41,471 nucleotides of DNA from the NCBI RefSeq assembly GCF_014656095.1, contig NZ_BNBT01000067.1:1-41471 (forward strand), given 5' to 3'. A program made the translations under genes and the position numbers. This stretch comes from Streptomyces longispororuber (GTDB lineage: Bacteria > Actinomycetota > Actinomycetes > Streptomycetales > Streptomycetaceae). The notes under the pieces are model-generated. The model saw nothing but the letters and a program-made list of their open reading frames with translations. It ran no database searches and had not been told where the DNA came from. Below, piece by piece: positions 38,504 to 41,471 of the stretch; the first letter of the stretch is position 1, and every line of letters starts with the position of its first letter.

Positions 38504-39262
38504 ATGACCGGTACGACGGACGCGCCCACGACCGGCGCGGCAGGCCCAGGCAGCACGGCGGGCCCTGACGGCGCCGCAGGCCCCGGAAGCACGGCCGACC
38601 CCGGGCGCACGGCGGGCTCAGGCAACGCTGCGGGCTCCGGCGGCACTGCGGGCTCCGGCGGGCTGCGGGAGCGCAAGCGGCGGCGGATGTACGCGGCGAT
38701 CTCCGAGGCGGCCATCGCCCTCTTCCTGGAGCGCGGCTTCGACAAGGTGTCGGTCGCGGAGGTGGCCGCCGCCGCCGAGGTCTCCAAGCCGACGCTGTTC
38801 CGCTACTTCCCGGCCAAGGAGGACCTGGTCCTGCACCGGTTCGCCGACCACGAGGACGAGGCGGCCCGCGTGGTCGCCGCCCGTGGCGACCGCTCCCCGC
38901 TGCGGGCGCTGCGCGACCACTTCCTCGCCGGCCTCGACCGCCACGACCCGGTGACCGGCCTCAGCGACCACCCGGCCGTGCTCGCCTTCCACCGGCTGCT
39001 CTACGGCACCCCGTCGCTGGTCGGCGGCCTGTACGCGTACCAGGAGCGGGCCGAGGCCGCCCTCGCGGACGCGCTCGGCGAGGCCTCGCTCGACGCCCGC
39101 CTGGCCGCCGCCCAGATCCTGGCCGCCCAGCGGGTCCTGGCCCTGGAGAACTGGCGCCGCATCGCCGCGGGCGAGACCGCGGCCGCCCTGCTGCCGCGGG
39201 CCCGGGACGAGGCGGAGCGGGCCTTCGACCACTTGGGCGCGGGCCTCACCCGGTACGCGTGA
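38504..39262 (+). CDS. TetR-family transcriptional regulator with a repeat N terminus
   Basis: 252 residues. The helix-turn-helix is VSVAEVAAAAEVSKPTLFRYFPAKEDLV (~84-111), followed by a helical ligand domain. It is preceded by ~45 residues of A-G-x-G-x-x hexapeptide repeats (AGPGST, AGPDGA, AGSGGT and similar), encoded by 18-bp repeats; TetR proteins normally begin within 10-20 residues of the helix-turn-helix. No other start explains this. It is divergent from helD and may repress it. The 3' end overlaps the convergent gene at 39246 by 17 bp. Confidence 0.88.
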   Translation: MTGTTDAPTTGAAGPGSTAGPDGAAGPGSTADPGRTAGSGNAAGSGGTAGSGGLRERKRRRMYAAISEAAIALFLERGFDKVSVAEVAAAAEVSKPTLFRYFPAKEDLVLHRFADHEDEAARVVAARGDRSPLRALRDHFLAGLDRHDPVTGLSDHPAVLAFHRLLYGTPSLVGGLYAYQERAEAALADALGEASLDARLAAAQILAAQRVLALENWRRIAAGETAAALLPRARDEAERAFDHLGAGLTRYA

Positions 39263-39986
39263 GCGGCCGCGCCACGCTCCACAGCGCGTCGAAGAGCAGC
39301 CCGCGGGTCCGGATGCGCTCCCGGGCGGCGGCCCCGGCGTCGACGTGCCACCGCGTCAGCACGGCGTCGCGGCCCGCCGCCGGGCGCGGCCGGGGCGCGG
39401 CCCTCCCCTCCCCCCGGTCGCGGGCCTCGTCGAAGAGCTGGCTGCGGTCGATGAGGCAGAACGTCACGACCGGCGTCAGGTGCAGGACGCGGAACTCCAC
39501 GTCGAGCCGGGCCCGGCGCCCGCTGTGCAGCCTGCGGTCGAGCGCGGCCATGTCGTGCGCCAGGCCGACGACCTCGCGCCACAGCTCCCGCCGCAGCTCC
39601 GCGTCGTCCCCGGGGCCGTGGAAGGGCCCGGCGTTCCCGGCCCCCGGAGCCCCTGGGTTCCCGGCCCCCGGGGTCCCTGCGTTCCCGGGGTACTCAGGGT
39701 CCACGGCGTTCACGGCGTTCACGGCGTCCTCCGTGCCGCTCCCGTCCCTCCGGCAGAGCCCGCTCAGCGGCTGCGTGAAGTCCGGCACGATGACCCGGAG
39801 GCGGACGTGCGGGCGGCCGGTCAGGTCACCGCGCTCCAGGCACCGCCTGAGCTGGTCGACGACGGTCCCGCCGGTGCACCCGACGGCGTCGATGCCGGGG
39901 TCGCCGGGCAGCGCCTCCCGGAAGTAGCGGCCCAGCTCGCCCGCCACCACCTCCTGCCGCTCCCCCGGCCGCATGGAGTCCGTCAC
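39246..39986 (-). CDS. Protein of unknown function, ligand-domain-like
   Basis: 246 residues. The first half (DAVGCTGGTVVDQLRRCLERGDLTGRPHVRLRVIVPDF) and the second half (LDVEFRVLHLTPVVTFCLIDRSQLFDEA) resemble the C-terminal domain seen behind XRE or GntR helix-turn-helices in many Streptomyces regulators, but no DNA-binding domain is present. A GNAGTPGAGNPGAPGAGNAG low-complexity insert (~105-125) interrupts it. GTG at 39986 is favoured by GAGG 8 nt upstream; ATG at 39974 is an alternative. Upstream of it lies a kinase gene transcribed the same way, and the two may function together. Confidence 0.7.
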   Translation of the reverse strand: MTDSMRPGERQEVVAGELGRYFREALPGDPGIDAVGCTGGTVVDQLRRCLERGDLTGRPHVRLRVIVPDFTQPLSGLCRRDGSGTEDAVNAVNAVDPEYPGNAGTPGAGNPGAPGAGNAGPFHGPGDDAELRRELWREVVGLAHDMAALDRRLHSGRRARLDVEFRVLHLTPVVTFCLIDRSQLFDEARDRGEGRAAPRPRPAAGRDAVLTRWHVDAGAAARERIRTRGLLFDALWSVARPLTRTG

Positions 39987-40157
39987 GCCACGCACCTCGC
40001 TCCAGGCCCATGGCAGCCGTGTCGGCCCCCGGCAAGCACGTGCAGAGCCATGGTGCCCGCGTACCGGACGCTCAGGAAGGGAGTGGCACCGGGCCGCGCG
40101 GGGGCCGGGGCGGGCCGGGGCGGGCACCGCAGCCGCCACGCGGCCCGACCGCGCCGC

Positions 40158-41312
40158 TCACCGCCCGTCGTCCGCCACCAGGTCGCGCGGCGAGGCGCCG
40201 CGGACGTCCGCGTCCCACTCCCGCAGGGCGGCCGCCACCTCGGCCCGGTCCGGCGCCCGGTCGAGCCGCAGCGGCTCGGCGGCGCGGCGCAGCGCCCGGC
40301 ACACCCGGTCGGCCGCCGCGCCGTAGGCGTCGTCCGTGGCCGCGCCGGGCAGGGCCAGGGCCGCGCGCATGATGTCGGGGAAGACGGACTGGGCGTACTC
40401 GAAGTCGACGTACACCCGCAGGTCGGTGTCGAGGCCCGCGGTGAGGTCGCCGAGGCCCGCGCGGCACATCGCCTCCCGCCACAGGGCGCACATCCGCGAC
40501 CGCTCCTCCTTGTCGTAGCCCATGCGCACCAGGTGCGTGGCGAGGTCGTGCAGCGGGTCGCCGTACAGGGCGAGTTCCCAGTCGATGACGGCGAACGAGC
40601 GGTGATCGACGATGACGTTGGCGCGGTGCACGTCGGTGTGCAGCAGGCAGAACGGGCGCGGCGTCAGCCGGGGGCTCGCGCGTTTGAACTCCGTCATGAC
40701 GTGGGGCCGGATGCCGACGGCCTCGAAGAGGGTGTCGAAGCGGGCCCGGTTCGGGCGGTGCACCCGGCGTTCGGTGAAGTCGATGAGCCAGTCGAGGAAC
40801 CCCCGGGTGTCGCCGTCGGCGGGCCAGTCGGCGGGCAGCGGCGGCAGCTCGCCGGCCGGTACGGCGGCGGTCCGGGCGAAGAACTCCGCGAGCGCCGCCA
40901 TCAGTTCGTACGTGACCGGCCCTTCGGGGTTGACCTCCGACAGGGGGCTGCCCGCGTGGTAGGTGTGCATCTGCCAGTCGCCCAGGTCGACCAGGCAGCG
41001 CGGGGTCTCCTTGAGGTGCCGGGTGACGACCTTGAGGATCTCGTTCTCGCTCGGCCAGACGCGCGGCACCACCTCGACGGCCTGGAGGGGCGTGCGGCAC
41101 TTGACCCGCGCGCGGAACGGCATGGTCCGCAGCAGCAGGGCCAGCGTCCAGCCGAGCGGCACGACGTAGTTGCTGTTGTGGTAGCCGGTCACCACTTCGC
41201 CGTCGGTGCGGGCGCGGTGCTGCTCGGCGAGGCGGCGTACCCACCGGGCGTGCCGGGCGGCCACGCGGCTCGGCAGGTCCCGGGCGCCGCGCGACAGCGG
41301 AGGTGGCGACAT
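40158..41312 (-). CDS. Aminoglycoside phosphotransferase (APH)-fold kinase
   Basis: 384 residues. Kinase-like fold of the APH/choline-kinase superfamily: the catalytic loop CLLHTDVHRANVIVD (Brenner-type HxDxxxxN) and metal-binding IDWELALYGDPLHDLATHL are clear. The N-terminal ATP-binding lobe is typical but less conserved. Many such enzymes in Streptomyces act on small metabolites rather than antibiotics, so resistance should not be inferred. ATG at 41312 starts the homology; there is no ribosome site, and TAGCAT ends 8 nt upstream, a marginal leaderless candidate. The gene is the first of a possible pair with the unknown gene at 39246. Confidence 0.85.
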   Translation of the reverse strand: MSPPPLSRGARDLPSRVAARHARWVRRLAEQHRARTDGEVVTGYHNSNYVVPLGWTLALLLRTMPFRARVKCRTPLQAVEVVPRVWPSENEILKVVTRHLKETPRCLVDLGDWQMHTYHAGSPLSEVNPEGPVTYELMAALAEFFARTAAVPAGELPPLPADWPADGDTRGFLDWLIDFTERRVHRPNRARFDTLFEAVGIRPHVMTEFKRASPRLTPRPFCLLHTDVHRANVIVDHRSFAVIDWELALYGDPLHDLATHLVRMGYDKEERSRMCALWREAMCRAGLGDLTAGLDTDLRVYVDFEYAQSVFPDIMRAALALPGAATDDAYGAAADRVCRALRRAAEPLRLDRAPDRAEVAAALREWDADVRGASPRDLVADDGR

Positions 41313-41355
41313 GGGCGCAGATGCTACCGATCGCGCAGTACCGTTCCTGCCCCGT

Positions 41356-41376
41356 GCCAGGATGTGGACACCTGGC
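41356..41376. promoter_or_regulatory. Inverted repeat GCCAGG-N9-CCTGGC upstream of the APH-fold gene
   Basis: Perfect 6-bp arms (41356-41361, 41371-41376), 44-64 bp before the start codon, a typical place for an operator near the -35 region. The rest of the window end (41377-41471) shows no feature. Confidence 0.35.
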
Positions 41377-41471
41377 TCGTGCGTACGTCGCTCACCTGCG
41401 CGTTCCGGCCGCGGGCGCCCCCCGGGCGCGGGGCGGCGCCCGCCCGCCCGGGCCCGCCCTGGCCGGTTCCC

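Noticed and set aside
1..41471. tRNA genes, insertion sequences or prophage genes
   Set aside because: No tRNA-like cloverleaf, transposase-like protein, flanking target duplications or phage proteins were seen by eye; a covariance-model scan was not possible here.

Overview
The window is chromosomal DNA from a Streptomyces or close relative. Supporting signs are the very high G+C with near-saturated G/C at third codon positions, mycothiol biosynthesis (mshA), CarD/CdnL, a PhoRP system with recognisable PHO boxes, GTG and leaderless starts, Tat and lipobox export signals, and a gene order that matches the conserved Streptomyces core block rlmB-cysS-ispF-ispD-carD-lipoprotein-phoP-phoR-phoU ... 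gpm ... mshA ... NlpC/P60 ... SpoIIE phosphatase ... XRE-hbhA-like. No tRNA, rRNA, CRISPR array, prophage or insertion sequence was recognised.

Layout. 1-7.4 kb (all minus strand): DoxX-like membrane protein, rRNA methyltransferase RlmB, CysS, a PPOX/F420-type flavoprotein, IspF, IspD and CarD, i.e. translation and isoprenoid housekeeping under an RNA-polymerase-binding regulator. 8.1-12 kb: a lipoprotein, then phoP/phoR divergent from phoU around two PHO boxes. 12.1-16.5 kb: a 37-residue cysteine-rich microprotein, a Tat-exported beta-helix protein, a RelE/ParE-type toxin-antitoxin pair and an MFS exporter. 16.7-20.3 kb: phosphoglycerate mutase, two small unknown genes, a YbjN protein and MshA. 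20.4-25.1 kb: methyltransferase, NlpC/P60 peptidoglycan hydrolase, and a response regulator-PP2C phosphatase, separated by repeat-filled gaps. 25.3-27.1 kb: an XRE regulator, an HbhA-like protein and a DUF2516 membrane protein, the same order as Rv0474-Rv0475(hbhA)-Rv0476 in Mycobacterium tuberculosis. 27.3-32.8 kb: small regulator/enzyme modules (MerR + quinone-oxidoreductase-like enzyme, histidine phosphatase, AraC + glyoxalase-fold protein, YczE/YczR). 33-36 kb: DUF4097 protein with a DrrAB-like ABC exporter. 36.3-41.3 kb: HelD-like helicase divergent from a TetR regulator, a protein of unknown function and an aminoglycoside-phosphotransferase-fold kinase.

Two window-wide patterns stand out. 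First, many gene junctions carry short, degenerate, G+C-rich tandem repeats (periods 13 to about 47 bp), and in at least three places the first or last repeat unit contains the stop codon of the neighbouring gene; three proteins also carry in-frame 18- or 33-bp repeats at a terminus. Second, at least eight genes have a TANNNT hexamer ending 6-7 nt before the start codon and no usable Shine-Dalgarno sequence, which predicts leaderless mRNAs. No clearly new multi-gene system was found; the best candidates for under-described biology are the cysteine-rich microprotein, the 13-bp palindrome in front of the XRE/HbhA-like operon, and the repeat-borne stop codons.
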